Notes under the pieces: generated by a model | Databases searched by the model: none | What the model was told of the DNA's origin: nothing | The model's input: only the letters and a program-made list of their open reading frames with translations | DNA from: Vibrio sp. FE10 | Lineage (GTDB): Bacteria > Pseudomonadota > Gammaproteobacteria > Enterobacterales > Vibrionaceae | Assembly (NCBI RefSeq): GCF_030297155.1 | Contig: NZ_AP028068.1 | Coordinates: forward strand, 1,116,001 to 1,180,000 | Direction: 5' to 3' | Length of the DNA: 64,000 nucleotides | Translations under genes and position numbers: made by a program | Part shown: piece after piece, positions 24,986-33,187 of the stretch | Position numbering within the stretch: the stretch's first letter is position 1 | How the letters are laid out: each line of letters starts with the position of its first letter

Positions 24986-26497
24986 TCAATTCACACGCTT
25001 GAAGTTAGGCAACAAGGTTTCTGACTGCTGCGCGACAAATGCTTTACTTGGTGAGTATGCTCGGAAGTAAACAAACCAGTTTTCGTCTTCTCGTGTTTGC
25101 ACCCAGTTAGCTTCATTCACACCTGCTGGTTTAGTTGGCGAGAAGTGGAAGGTGTAATTGCCTTGTGCGTCTTTGACCGTTCCTTCGATGTTTGAACCTA
25201 CATCGGCACGCTTAATGTCATTGTCGATAATGGCGCGGTTTTCAACGTTGTAGACAGTAATCGTCCAAAATAAATCGGCGAAATTCACATCTCCATCCAG
25301 CGTCAAAGTATAGTGATTGCTGCCATTGAGGCCATTACCATTATCGTCCCGGTAGTTGTCTAGGTAGATTTGACCCCAGCCACCATTCTCAAAACCGTGC
25401 ATTGCTATGTCGTTGGTTACAGCTTCGTAAAACCAAGCCGCACGCCCGTCGAGATCTATACCATAGTAACGATCTTGGTTCGGTGTGGAAGCCGTCGCGA
25501 CTTCCCAAAAGTTGCCTTCTTTGCCGTAAGCTGCGTGTGGCAAGCGTTCTGTTTTGTTGAAGTCGATGTTCTTAACCATCGCTTCACCCATGACAACGGC
25601 TTGCTCTAAGATCTCACTCTGCTGAGCCGATGGGGCAAATGTTTTGCCTTTTTCAATACCCAGTGGGCGTAGCATGTCGTGCATCATGCGATCGCGCTCT
25701 GCTACTGGTTCAGCTTGAATGGCTTCATTCAACGTATTCCAAAATGCCATGCCTCTTGGGTGCTTGGCATCTTCACCACGCTCAGGGAAGTTTACGCCGT
25801 TATCACTCAGTGGCTTACCGTTGAGGTCTGTAATTTTGAGAGCCTCTAAGTCTTTCATACGTTGTTGGTCTGATTCAGCCATTAAACGAACGCCGAAGAA
25901 AACATAGTTGGTATTAGACTCAAAAACTTTAGCGCCTTTTGGCAGATTACTCGGTGTTTCTGCTCCTTTGGCTTTTACCACGTAGATGCCCGGTTCGGTC
26001 ATCTGAGAAATACCGATTTGCCACATGGTGTGCACTGCACCGCGCAGTTCATCTGTAGGAATTTCTATAACGACGGGCTCTTTCTCGACGTTAAACCAAG
26101 TAATCGCGTAAGGCGTAGAGGTGTTGTAAGTTAAGCCTCCTAGCTTAGATTCATGGGACTCAACATAAGTAATTTGACCGTCCTCTGCACCCATGTCGGC
26201 ATAAGCTTGTTTCCATGCGTAGTTTGAAACCAAAGGCACCGACCAAATGTAAGCTTGTGACGCACGTTGATAGTCCATCAGTTCAAACAGTTTTGCTGAG
26301 CTTTCTTGCGTTGGAATACCATGAAGAAAGTCGGTTTCGAAAGTAAAGTCACCTGCACGTGTTTGGAGAGTTTCTGTTGGGTTATCGTTTCCAGCAATCG
26401 CTGTTGCTGAAAACAAAGCCGTTACAGAAACGAGTATAGCTGTTGATCGCAGTGGGCAAGTGAAAGTACCGGCTATCGCTTTAGATAAAATGTTCAT
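24986..26497 (-). CDS. DUF1254/DUF1214 periplasmic protein
   Basis: 503 aa with a signal peptide (cut near ATAIAG, residue 36). The N-terminal DUF1254 region starts around YQRASQAYIWSVPLVSNYAW and includes STPYAITWFNVEKEPVVIEIP. The C-terminal DUF1214 region has NHYTLTLDG, FWTITVYN and NWFVYFRAYSP. The biochemical role of these beta-sandwich domains is unknown. It follows an outer-membrane barrel gene on the same strand (141 bp), suggesting a shared import or binding pathway. Compare the shorter member at 29592. Confidence 0.8.
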   Translation of the reverse strand: MNILSKAIAGTFTCPLRSTAILVSVTALFSATAIAGNDNPTETLQTRAGDFTFETDFLHGIPTQESSAKLFELMDYQRASQAYIWSVPLVSNYAWKQAYADMGAEDGQITYVESHESKLGGLTYNTSTPYAITWFNVEKEPVVIEIPTDELRGAVHTMWQIGISQMTEPGIYVVKAKGAETPSNLPKGAKVFESNTNYVFFGVRLMAESDQQRMKDLEALKITDLNGKPLSDNGVNFPERGEDAKHPRGMAFWNTLNEAIQAEPVAERDRMMHDMLRPLGIEKGKTFAPSAQQSEILEQAVVMGEAMVKNIDFNKTERLPHAAYGKEGNFWEVATASTPNQDRYYGIDLDGRAAWFYEAVTNDIAMHGFENGGWGQIYLDNYRDDNGNGLNGSNHYTLTLDGDVNFADLFWTITVYNVENRAIIDNDIKRADVGSNIEGTVKDAQGNYTFHFSPTKPAGVNEANWVQTREDENWFVYFRAYSPSKAFVAQQSETLLPNFKRVN

Positions 26498-26611
26498 GTT
26501 GTGTCCTCAAAAATTCGAAACTTTTTTTATTCGAAACTTGGTTTTTAATTTGAAACTGTTCTTAGAAATTGAAACCGTTCGTTAGAAATACTCAGTTAAA
26601 ACGGCTTTGCC

Positions 26612-26653
26612 AAAACTGATTTGTTAGAACTGATTTGTTAAAACTGATAATTA
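26612..26653. repeat. Tandem 14-bp repeat over the barrel gene stop
   Basis: Three near-identical 14-bp units (AAAACTGATTTGTT type) run from 26612. The unit includes the codons for the final Gln-Phe and the TAA of the barrel gene. Downstream, 26514-26580 holds further degenerate TTCGAAACT/TTGAAACTG units. Confidence 0.6.
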
Positions 26654-27426
26654 AATTCGATGCGGTGATCACCATCTTCGATACTGGTGTTTTCTGTCCA
26701 GTTTGCGAAATAACGAACGTTGGCTCTTGGATTGATTTGATAGCTCGCTGCAAATTCATGTGCGAGTACAGAATCACTGCCCTCAAAGCCATAATCTTTG
26801 AACGTTGAAGACCCTGACATTGTGCCTAGATACATAGGGTTATAGTTCAGCCAAATCTTGTCAGTCAGTTGCATTTTTGCGTACATACCTGCGACGTAGA
26901 AAGTACCGTGCATGTTATATCGGTCACTAAGCTGATCGGCATCGAGATCGCCTCCAGTGCCTTCAACCAACTCCTCACCAGCGGCGATACCGACACCCGC
27001 GAGCGGGTAGAAGTTAAACATGCCCATTTGTGGTAATGCTTGAATAAAGCTGTAAGACGCACTGCCTTGGTTACTATCGAAATCCCAAGACATATCAACT
27101 TGCGAACCTCGGCCATTAGTTAGATCTACACCGAAGTTTCTAAAGCGGAAGGAATCAATACTGTCGTCTGCACCTCGACCGTTCCAACCAATCGCCTCAC
27201 CAGCGATACCTTTGACTTCGAAAACATTCATACCCATGGTTGTTTCGCTGCCAGTGTCGTAGGTCTGTCCGACTTTAAGGTTTAAGCCTTTGTCGGTGTA
27301 GCCGAAGCCACCTTGTGTATAAACGGCTAACGGGTCTGACATGTCTTGAATTTCGGCCTCTTCCGCGAGAACGTTACTTGCTAAAAAGAGAGGGGTTAGA
27401 GTTAGGATGGAACGTCGTAATAACAT
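26638..27426 (-). CDS. Outer-membrane channel-like beta-barrel protein (paralogue)
   Basis: 262 aa with a signal peptide (cut near NVLAEE, residue 21) and strand-rich mature part ending RIEFNYQF. It shares FEVKGIAGEAIGW, DDSIDSFRFRNFG and PLAGVG with the product of 14111-14875 and is a clear paralogue. It probably admits the substrate handled by the DUF1254 protein encoded just downstream. It is divergent from a LysR gene (start 27555), with two dyads between the starts. Confidence 0.75.
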   Translation of the reverse strand: MLLRRSILTLTPLFLASNVLAEEAEIQDMSDPLAVYTQGGFGYTDKGLNLKVGQTYDTGSETTMGMNVFEVKGIAGEAIGWNGRGADDSIDSFRFRNFGVDLTNGRGSQVDMSWDFDSNQGSASYSFIQALPQMGMFNFYPLAGVGIAAGEELVEGTGGDLDADQLSDRYNMHGTFYVAGMYAKMQLTDKIWLNYNPMYLGTMSGSSTFKDYGFEGSDSVLAHEFAASYQINPRANVRYFANWTENTSIEDGDHRIEFNYQF

Positions 27427-27474
27427 AGTTGCCTCATAGAGTTATCTCACTACATCCATGTCTTCGTGAAGGTG

Positions 27475-27524
27475 GTATAACTATACAAAGTGGACTTTGT
27501 TAAGTTAATTCATATAAACTTAAC
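27475..27524. promoter_or_regulatory. Candidate LysR operators between divergent genes
   Basis: Two dyads: GTATA-AC-TATAC (27475-27486) and GTTAAGTT-N10-AACTTAAC (27499-27506 with 27517-27524). The second lies about 30 bp before the LysR start and about 75-100 bp before the barrel gene start, a normal place for LysR binding sites. Confidence 0.55.
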
Positions 27525-27554
27525 CATTCGTTAAGCAGTGCTTTATGGTGTCTC

Positions 27555-28481
27555 ATGAAACTGAACAATGTCGATCTGAACTTATTGAAAGTGTTTGTGG
27601 TGGTGTATCAAGAGAAGAGCTTGCGAAAAGCGGCTGAGAAGTTGTTTGTCTCGACACCTGCAGTTAGCCAAAGCATCAAGAAGCTTAAGGAGTCCTTAGG
27701 TGAAGAATTGTTTGTGCTGTCTCATCAGCAGTTTTTGCCAACACCTTATTCAGACGACCTGTATCGACGCGTTTTCCCGCTATTAGATGGATTGGTTACA
27801 GCGATAGAAGAAGGAAAGCAGTTTGAACCTGCGGATCTCAGTGAAGATTTTAAGATAGAGGCGAATCCTCATGTCCTGCCTTGGTTGACTCCCGCTCTGT
27901 TTCATCAGCTATCAGTAGAAAGTCCACTTTCAAGATTGATAAGCCATACGAGTTCCCAAAACTCTTTAGAAAGGCTTAAGAGTGACGAGATTGATTTTGT
28001 CATTCATTTTGAAGCGGAGAGTTTGCCTGCCGAGATCATTGCCGTACCTCTGGTGACCTTAAAGTTTGTATTGGCAGTAAGAGAAGATCATCCTTTCAAG
28101 GAATCCATCGCGACGATTGATGATTTGTTGTCGTTCCCATTTGCTCACGTCGACCTTGCTTATTTCGACCAAAACAAACATTCACGATTGGAAGAGGAAG
28201 TCTTAAGCCAAGGCAAATCGATTAACATGGCGCTTCGAACGACTTCTATCGTTGGGTTAATTGAAACGATCAAGTACTCCAATATTATCGCGCCTTGCAT
28301 GCCTCCGGTGATCGAACAACACAAAGGTGTATTACGCTCAATCGTGATTGAAGGACTGGAAGAGGGAACCGAGGAGATGGAGGTGTTCGCTTATCTTCAT
28401 AAGAAAAACCAGCACTCGGCCAAATACAAATGGTTGCTGGATTTGATTGAAACGGCGATGGCAGAGGCCAATCACCAGTAA
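27555..28481 (+). CDS. LysR-family transcriptional regulator
   Basis: 308 aa with the HTH near the N-terminus (LNLLKVFVVVYQEKSLRKAA, STPAVSQSIKKLKE) and a substrate-binding domain. It is divergent from the barrel gene at 26638-27426 and is its likely regulator, together with the DUF1254 gene. No strong ribosome-binding site is visible. Confidence 0.85.
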   Translation: MKLNNVDLNLLKVFVVVYQEKSLRKAAEKLFVSTPAVSQSIKKLKESLGEELFVLSHQQFLPTPYSDDLYRRVFPLLDGLVTAIEEGKQFEPADLSEDFKIEANPHVLPWLTPALFHQLSVESPLSRLISHTSSQNSLERLKSDEIDFVIHFEAESLPAEIIAVPLVTLKFVLAVREDHPFKESIATIDDLLSFPFAHVDLAYFDQNKHSRLEEEVLSQGKSINMALRTTSIVGLIETIKYSNIIAPCMPPVIEQHKGVLRSIVIEGLEEGTEEMEVFAYLHKKNQHSAKYKWLLDLIETAMAEANHQ

Positions 28482-28546
28482 GGGTCATGCTTGTTTGCTC
28501 CTACTTTTCAGAACCGCATATAACGACTCTTCAGAACTACATATAA

Positions 28547-29464
28547 CTACTCTTTGAATACCTCTCCGATACACGATTCCAACCAGCGCATTTTCGGTTG
28601 ATTGCGATGTTTGCGCCCTATAGTCATGCCAATATCGCCATTTGGCATGTTGGGCATATGAGGAAACTGCACAAAGGAAAATTCATCTGAAAGCGAATTG
28701 GCCAGTAGTTTTGAGCATGGGAATAAAACGTCGCTCTGCTTCACTATAGACAATAAGCTGTGTAAGTAAGTCGAACGTATTTTGACCTCAGTCTTGATGC
28801 CGACATCGGCTAATACGTTCGGTGCTAACGCAATATTGTCGTTCCAATCACTGACGACCAAGCTCGCTAATTGCAAAGGTTCTTGCTGGTCACTTTTCAA
28901 TAATGTGTTGGCAAGCGGGTGGCCTGTGCGGCAAACCAATACAAAATCATCACTTGCGATACGTTTTTGGTAAACCTGTTTAGATAGTTCTAGTGGGTAA
29001 TAATTAACCCCTAAATCAACCTCGCCAGAGGTGAGTAAATCTAACGTATGGCTTCCCCAATCTACAATGTTCACTTTTACCTGTGGTGCCTGTGCTAACA
29101 ATATCTGAGTTAGCTTTGCTGAGATGCTGTTGGCAATAAATCCGTTAATCGCGATGTTCACTGTGCCATCAAACTGAGCAACGTCAAATTCAGACTCTGG
29201 TTCAAGTACTTGTTCTAACTGCAACAATACCGGCAATAAAGTCTGTTTGATCTCAAGCAATTTGGCGGTCGGTTCTAGGCCATGTTGGGATCGTATGAAC
29301 AGTTCATCGTCAAAGTAATCGCGTAGCTTTTGTAGTGAGCGACTGATTGAGGGTTGGCTGGTAAACAGCAGTTCTGAAGCCTTGCGGGTATTGTTCACCT
29401 CAATCAACACCTTCAATACTTTAAGTAAATTGAGGTCTAGTCGTTTAAACCGGTTACTCATCAT
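28547..29464 (-). CDS. LysR-family transcriptional regulator
   Basis: 305 aa. HTH: LNLLKVLKVLIEVNNTRKAS and TSQPSISRSLQKLRD; the rest is the effector domain. It is divergent from the 29592 gene for a DUF1254/DUF1214 protein, with a 23-bp dyad between them. It converges with the LysR gene at 27555, with 65 bp between their stops. Confidence 0.85.
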   Translation of the reverse strand: MMSNRFKRLDLNLLKVLKVLIEVNNTRKASELLFTSQPSISRSLQKLRDYFDDELFIRSQHGLEPTAKLLEIKQTLLPVLLQLEQVLEPESEFDVAQFDGTVNIAINGFIANSISAKLTQILLAQAPQVKVNIVDWGSHTLDLLTSGEVDLGVNYYPLELSKQVYQKRIASDDFVLVCRTGHPLANTLLKSDQQEPLQLASLVVSDWNDNIALAPNVLADVGIKTEVKIRSTYLHSLLSIVKQSDVLFPCSKLLANSLSDEFSFVQFPHMPNMPNGDIGMTIGRKHRNQPKMRWLESCIGEVFKE

Positions 29465-29490
29465 TGCGGGACTCCATCATCGAATGGTTT

Positions 29491-29513
29491 AGATATACCT
29501 GTATTGTATATCT
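29491..29513. promoter_or_regulatory. Dyad AGATATAC-N7-GTATATCT
   Basis: Perfect 8-bp arms spaced by 7 nt, located between the divergent LysR gene (start 29464) and the gene at 29592. It has LysR operator geometry and could serve autoregulation and target control. Confidence 0.65.
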
Positions 29514-29591
29514 TGATTTCATTTGATCAATTGGAGCATATCAGGCTGCATCTACATACTGATCTCATCGAAACAAACATGAGAAACCATT

Positions 29592-30644
29592 ATGAAGAAA
29601 ACGACGTTAGTGACGTTCTTGGCGTTAACCGCATTCGGCGCAACGGCTGCAGACAATAGCAGTCCAGAGGTTTATGACCATGCGGCTATCGGTGGTGTTA
29701 ATTGGGACAACTACCCTGAAGCGGAGTCTGACTGGAATTTCCTTGGCCTGCAAAACAAAGTAGGTGTAAACCATTGGCTGCACGCTGACCCAGTATCTAA
29801 AGACGCACAAACGGTGATTCGCTCTAATCGCGATGTCGTTTACTCAACCATGGTTGTAGATGTATCAGAAGGTGCAACATTCCATGTGCCGGACGAGGAC
29901 AATGATTACTTCCAGATTATTCATATCATGGACGAAAACCACCTTGTTCATAAAGTGGTTCGCCGCGGTGAAACGCTTAACCTGACTGCAGATGATTTAA
30001 CGACGGGTACTTATGTTCATGTACTAGCAAGAACGCGTATCGCTGAATCAATTGAAGATACCAAGCGTCGTCAGAGTTTACTTTCTATCAAAGCGAAGTC
30101 TAACAAGCCATATCAAGGCAAAGGCTACAACCCAAGTGACGTTGAAAACTACCGATTGAAACTGATCAATAACGTGATGAAACATGGCGCGCCTATTGAA
30201 GGATTAAAAGGATTTGGTGCGACTTTGGATGAAGTAGAAGATCACCACTTCAAATACGTGACGGCATTTGGTTATGCCGGACTACCAGCAGACACTGCAC
30301 AGTATCTAGAGCGTGTTCCGGGACAAGGTAAAACGACCTGCCAAGAATGGACGATTCCAACACCAAACTTGGACTTTGAAGGTCGCGGCGGTTATTACTC
30401 TCTGACCACTTATGGCGCTGACGGTTGGATTGATTCTGAGCATTTCTATGCGTCGGGTGAGTCCATGCGTGATAACGGTGATGGCACGGTGTCAGTGACA
30501 TTCAACTGTGGCTCAGGTGAAGCTTATGATTTTGAAGTCTCTGAAGGCTGGGCGGGAGTGTTGCGTTTATACGAGCCAGTCGATGTGAATGAAACTTTGG
30601 AATACATGGAGACGCTGCGTCAGATCGAGATTAAAGAGCTTTAG
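29592..30644 (+). CDS. Short DUF1254/DUF1214-type periplasmic protein
   Basis: 350 aa with a signal peptide (MKKTTLVTFLALTAFGATAA, 20 residues). A DUF1254-like segment is around residues 75-125 (VIRSNRDVVYSTMVVDVSEG, YFQIIHIMD), and a DUF1214-like end is at about 265-340 (GGYYSLTTYGADGWI, DGTVSV, GWAGVLRLYEP). It is shorter than its relative at 24986. Function unknown. It is probably controlled by the divergent LysR regulator through the dyad at 29491-29513, and a strong terminator follows. Confidence 0.75.
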   Translation: MKKTTLVTFLALTAFGATAADNSSPEVYDHAAIGGVNWDNYPEAESDWNFLGLQNKVGVNHWLHADPVSKDAQTVIRSNRDVVYSTMVVDVSEGATFHVPDEDNDYFQIIHIMDENHLVHKVVRRGETLNLTADDLTTGTYVHVLARTRIAESIEDTKRRQSLLSIKAKSNKPYQGKGYNPSDVENYRLKLINNVMKHGAPIEGLKGFGATLDEVEDHHFKYVTAFGYAGLPADTAQYLERVPGQGKTTCQEWTIPTPNLDFEGRGGYYSLTTYGADGWIDSEHFYASGESMRDNGDGTVSVTFNCGSGEAYDFEVSEGWAGVLRLYEPVDVNETLEYMETLRQIEIKEL

Positions 30645-30692
30645 ATTGCCCTCTATTTAGATTATTATTTCTAGTCTGATTTGATTCAAATT

Positions 30693-30728
30693 AAAACGCC
30701 CTCAAGACTGGTTTCTTGAGGGCGTTTT
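30693..30728 (+). terminator. Intrinsic terminator
   Basis: A 15-bp stem, AAAACGCCCTCAAGA with its complement, has a 6-nt loop and ends in a T run. It lies between convergent genes and can act both ways. Confidence 0.9.
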
Positions 30729-30772
30729 TTGCTAGAACGTTCATGAAACGGCAGACTGAATATTGGCTTTCA

Positions 30773-31681
30773 TCAGAATGACTGCTCTTTACGAAGTACC
30801 TGATTCTTAATCACTTTAGCGGCCACTTCGATGATTTGAGATTCTTGCTCAGACGCTTTAGAGGATAGGTTGTAAAACATAATGCAATCTTGCTGAATCA
30901 TATTTGGCGCTTCTTGGAGCTCGATTTCACGTACCTCACCACTTTTTATGTATTGGGCTAGGTTCTCCCGAGGACATACAACCCATCCGTCTTGCTTTAA
31001 CTTTTCGATGAGCAGGCTTTGTGATGTGACCACTTCAAATTCACTACTGATCTTGGTGTGTCTAAGCTCGTTTGCAATGTCATTCTCAGTGATCAATTGA
31101 CGAAAGGTTGCTAGCTCGGCAATCGAAATCGATCGGTTTGGAATGCTAGAGTGAACGGAAGTGAACAGGCTCAACTGGAAAGATCCGAGGTTGATATTAC
31201 CGATACCCGCGCTCGGGTGTAAGTTGCCCATCCCAGGCATAATGGCAAACAGGGCATCTCCATCTTCTATCTGCTGTAAGCAGTGGTTTCTATCTCGTTG
31301 CAGCCAGTTGATAAGCATGTGAGGGTGAAGAGACTTGATCTCAGACTCAATGCTAAGCAAAAGCTGACAAGGGATCGAGCTATCGTGATAAACAGTAATG
31401 TTGCTGAGCTCGCCTTTATAGGCTGATAAGGCTATGTTCTCGAATTCTAGTGACTGTCTCGCCAGTAACCGTGCTCTTGGGTATAGACGATGAGCAATGT
31501 CCGTTGCAACTGCCTTTTTTCCTTCGATAGAAAACAGCTCCATTCCCATCAAATCTTCCAATGCATTGATTCTCTCTCGCACCGTTGAACGAGCCTTATT
31601 CAATCTTTTGCTCGCAGCACTGTAGCTTTGAAGCTCATAGACACTGGTGAAGCATGCCACCTGTTCATTCGAAATCATCAT
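30773..31681 (-). CDS. LysR-family transcriptional regulator
   Basis: About 302 aa. HTH: QVACFTSVYELQSYSAASKR and KARSTVRERINALED. The effector domain is more diverged than in its neighbours. The start is one of two adjacent ATGs (31681 or 31678) with AAGGTG just upstream; an upstream Met at 31762 would intrude on the divergent promoter. It is divergent from the beta-lactamase-fold gene (31786) and probably controls it. A weak dyad TGTAC/GTACA lies in the gap. Confidence 0.8.
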   Translation of the reverse strand: MMISNEQVACFTSVYELQSYSAASKRLNKARSTVRERINALEDLMGMELFSIEGKKAVATDIAHRLYPRARLLARQSLEFENIALSAYKGELSNITVYHDSSIPCQLLLSIESEIKSLHPHMLINWLQRDRNHCLQQIEDGDALFAIMPGMGNLHPSAGIGNINLGSFQLSLFTSVHSSIPNRSISIAELATFRQLITENDIANELRHTKISSEFEVVTSQSLLIEKLKQDGWVVCPRENLAQYIKSGEVREIELQEAPNMIQQDCIMFYNLSSKASEQESQIIEVAAKVIKNQVLRKEQSF

Positions 31682-31785
31682 TTGATCACCTTTGTACTGT
31701 TTGGACGTACATTTTGGATTTATATGTTTGAACTTAGCAAAGTACGCTACATCCGTACACACAAGATTGTTAACGGAGATTTCAG

Positions 31786-33087
31786 ATGAGAAAGTCGATT
31801 ATTTCATTGGTCACTGCAGGCTTATTTTCGACAACCGCGATGGCGGATATCAAGCCTATGTCGACAGTGCCAGCAAAAGCGAATGAGCAAGTCACACTGG
31901 AAAACTGGACGCATGCGTCATTTAATAAATGGGCTTTCCAGAACATGGGAATCCATCCAACGGTTATGGTGTCTAGAGATGGTGCAATCAACGAGATCCC
32001 ACAAGCATTGAATGCGGAAGTCGCTCAGCACAAATTTACTTATTCCGGAGAAGAGCTGACTTTTCGTGATGCGATGATTAATGATCACACTGATGGCTAC
32101 ATTATTATTCAAGACGGAAAGATATTGCATGAAGAATACTTTGGTGACTTCACAGCAAGAGATCACCACCTGTGGGCTTCAAGTACCAAATCTTTGGTTG
32201 GTCAGGCTTTAGGTTTGTTGGTTGAGCAAGGTAAGGTTGATGTTGAGAAAAAGGTCAGCACATACATCGAAGAGCTTAAAGGAACACACTTTGGTGAGCA
32301 GACTTTACGAACTTTACTGAACATGACCTCTGCGATTGATTACAGCGAAGACTATGTAAACATGGCTCCGGGTGATGTGCATTTCGAATACTTCCGCCGA
32401 TTAGGGTTTATTCCAGCGTATGACTTGCTGGCATTGGACCCAACAAAGACAGATAAGCCTCGTGATTTGCTGAGCTTCTCTGCGATGTTTGAACAGAATG
32501 AAAATTTGAAGGTGAACGAAAAGTTTGAGTACCACAGCCCGAACGTTGATGTTATCGGGTGGGTTGTCGCTCGCGTTTCCGGTCAAACACTTGATCAATT
32601 TATTGCTGACAACATCTGGAACAAACTCGGCACAGAGCATGATGCCTTCTTCATGACGGACATGAACTACAACCCAGTCGCAACTGGTGGTTTCAATACG
32701 ACGCTTCGAGATTTTGCACGTGTTGGGTTAGCGATGGTCAACAATGGCGAATATAACGGTCAACAAGTCTTCTCTGAAAAGTGGGTCAAAGACAGCTTCA
32801 ATATTACGCCAGAAGAAAATCGACACATGATGAACAGTGTCTACAAAGATACTGAGGCTAAAGTCTTTGATTCGCACTTAGAGGGCTACAAAAACCTCCT
32901 TTGGGTACACGACTCAGACAAAAATATTGCGACGTATCGAGGGGTGTTTGGTCAGTTCTTGTATATCAACCAAGACAAGAATGTCGTGATTGCTACGTTC
33001 TCTTCAGCAGAAAGTGCTTCGAATGCTGCACGTGAAGAATCAAAAGCGAGAGTGGAAGCTTTTGAGTCATTGGCTAAGTCGCTATAG
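31786..33087 (+). CDS. Serine beta-lactamase-fold hydrolase
   Basis: 433 aa with a signal peptide (cut near TTAMA, residue 20). The beta-lactamase (class C/esterase-like) domain shows the catalytic SxxK as S132-S-T-K135 and the second motif as YHS in KFEYHSPNVDVIG. Such proteins are usually esterases or peptidases rather than resistance enzymes. It acts in the periplasm or outside. It is a single gene between a divergent LysR regulator and a strong terminator. Confidence 0.85.
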   Translation: MRKSIISLVTAGLFSTTAMADIKPMSTVPAKANEQVTLENWTHASFNKWAFQNMGIHPTVMVSRDGAINEIPQALNAEVAQHKFTYSGEELTFRDAMINDHTDGYIIIQDGKILHEEYFGDFTARDHHLWASSTKSLVGQALGLLVEQGKVDVEKKVSTYIEELKGTHFGEQTLRTLLNMTSAIDYSEDYVNMAPGDVHFEYFRRLGFIPAYDLLALDPTKTDKPRDLLSFSAMFEQNENLKVNEKFEYHSPNVDVIGWVVARVSGQTLDQFIADNIWNKLGTEHDAFFMTDMNYNPVATGGFNTTLRDFARVGLAMVNNGEYNGQQVFSEKWVKDSFNITPEENRHMMNSVYKDTEAKVFDSHLEGYKNLLWVHDSDKNIATYRGVFGQFLYINQDKNVVIATFSSAESASNAAREESKARVEAFESLAKSL

Positions 33088-33105
33088 ACATAGGTTGCTG
33101 AATAT

Positions 33106-33142
33106 AAAAATCCCCTCAAGATAACCTCTTGAGGGGATTTTT
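33106..33142. terminator. Bidirectional intrinsic terminator
   Basis: A stem of about 15 bp, AAAAATCCCCTCAAG with its complement, ends in T5. It separates the hydrolase gene from the convergent luxN-like gene. Confidence 0.9.
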
Positions 33143-33187
33143 GATCAACCATTGATGTGCTTGTCAGCCATCACAATTAGCGACCAA

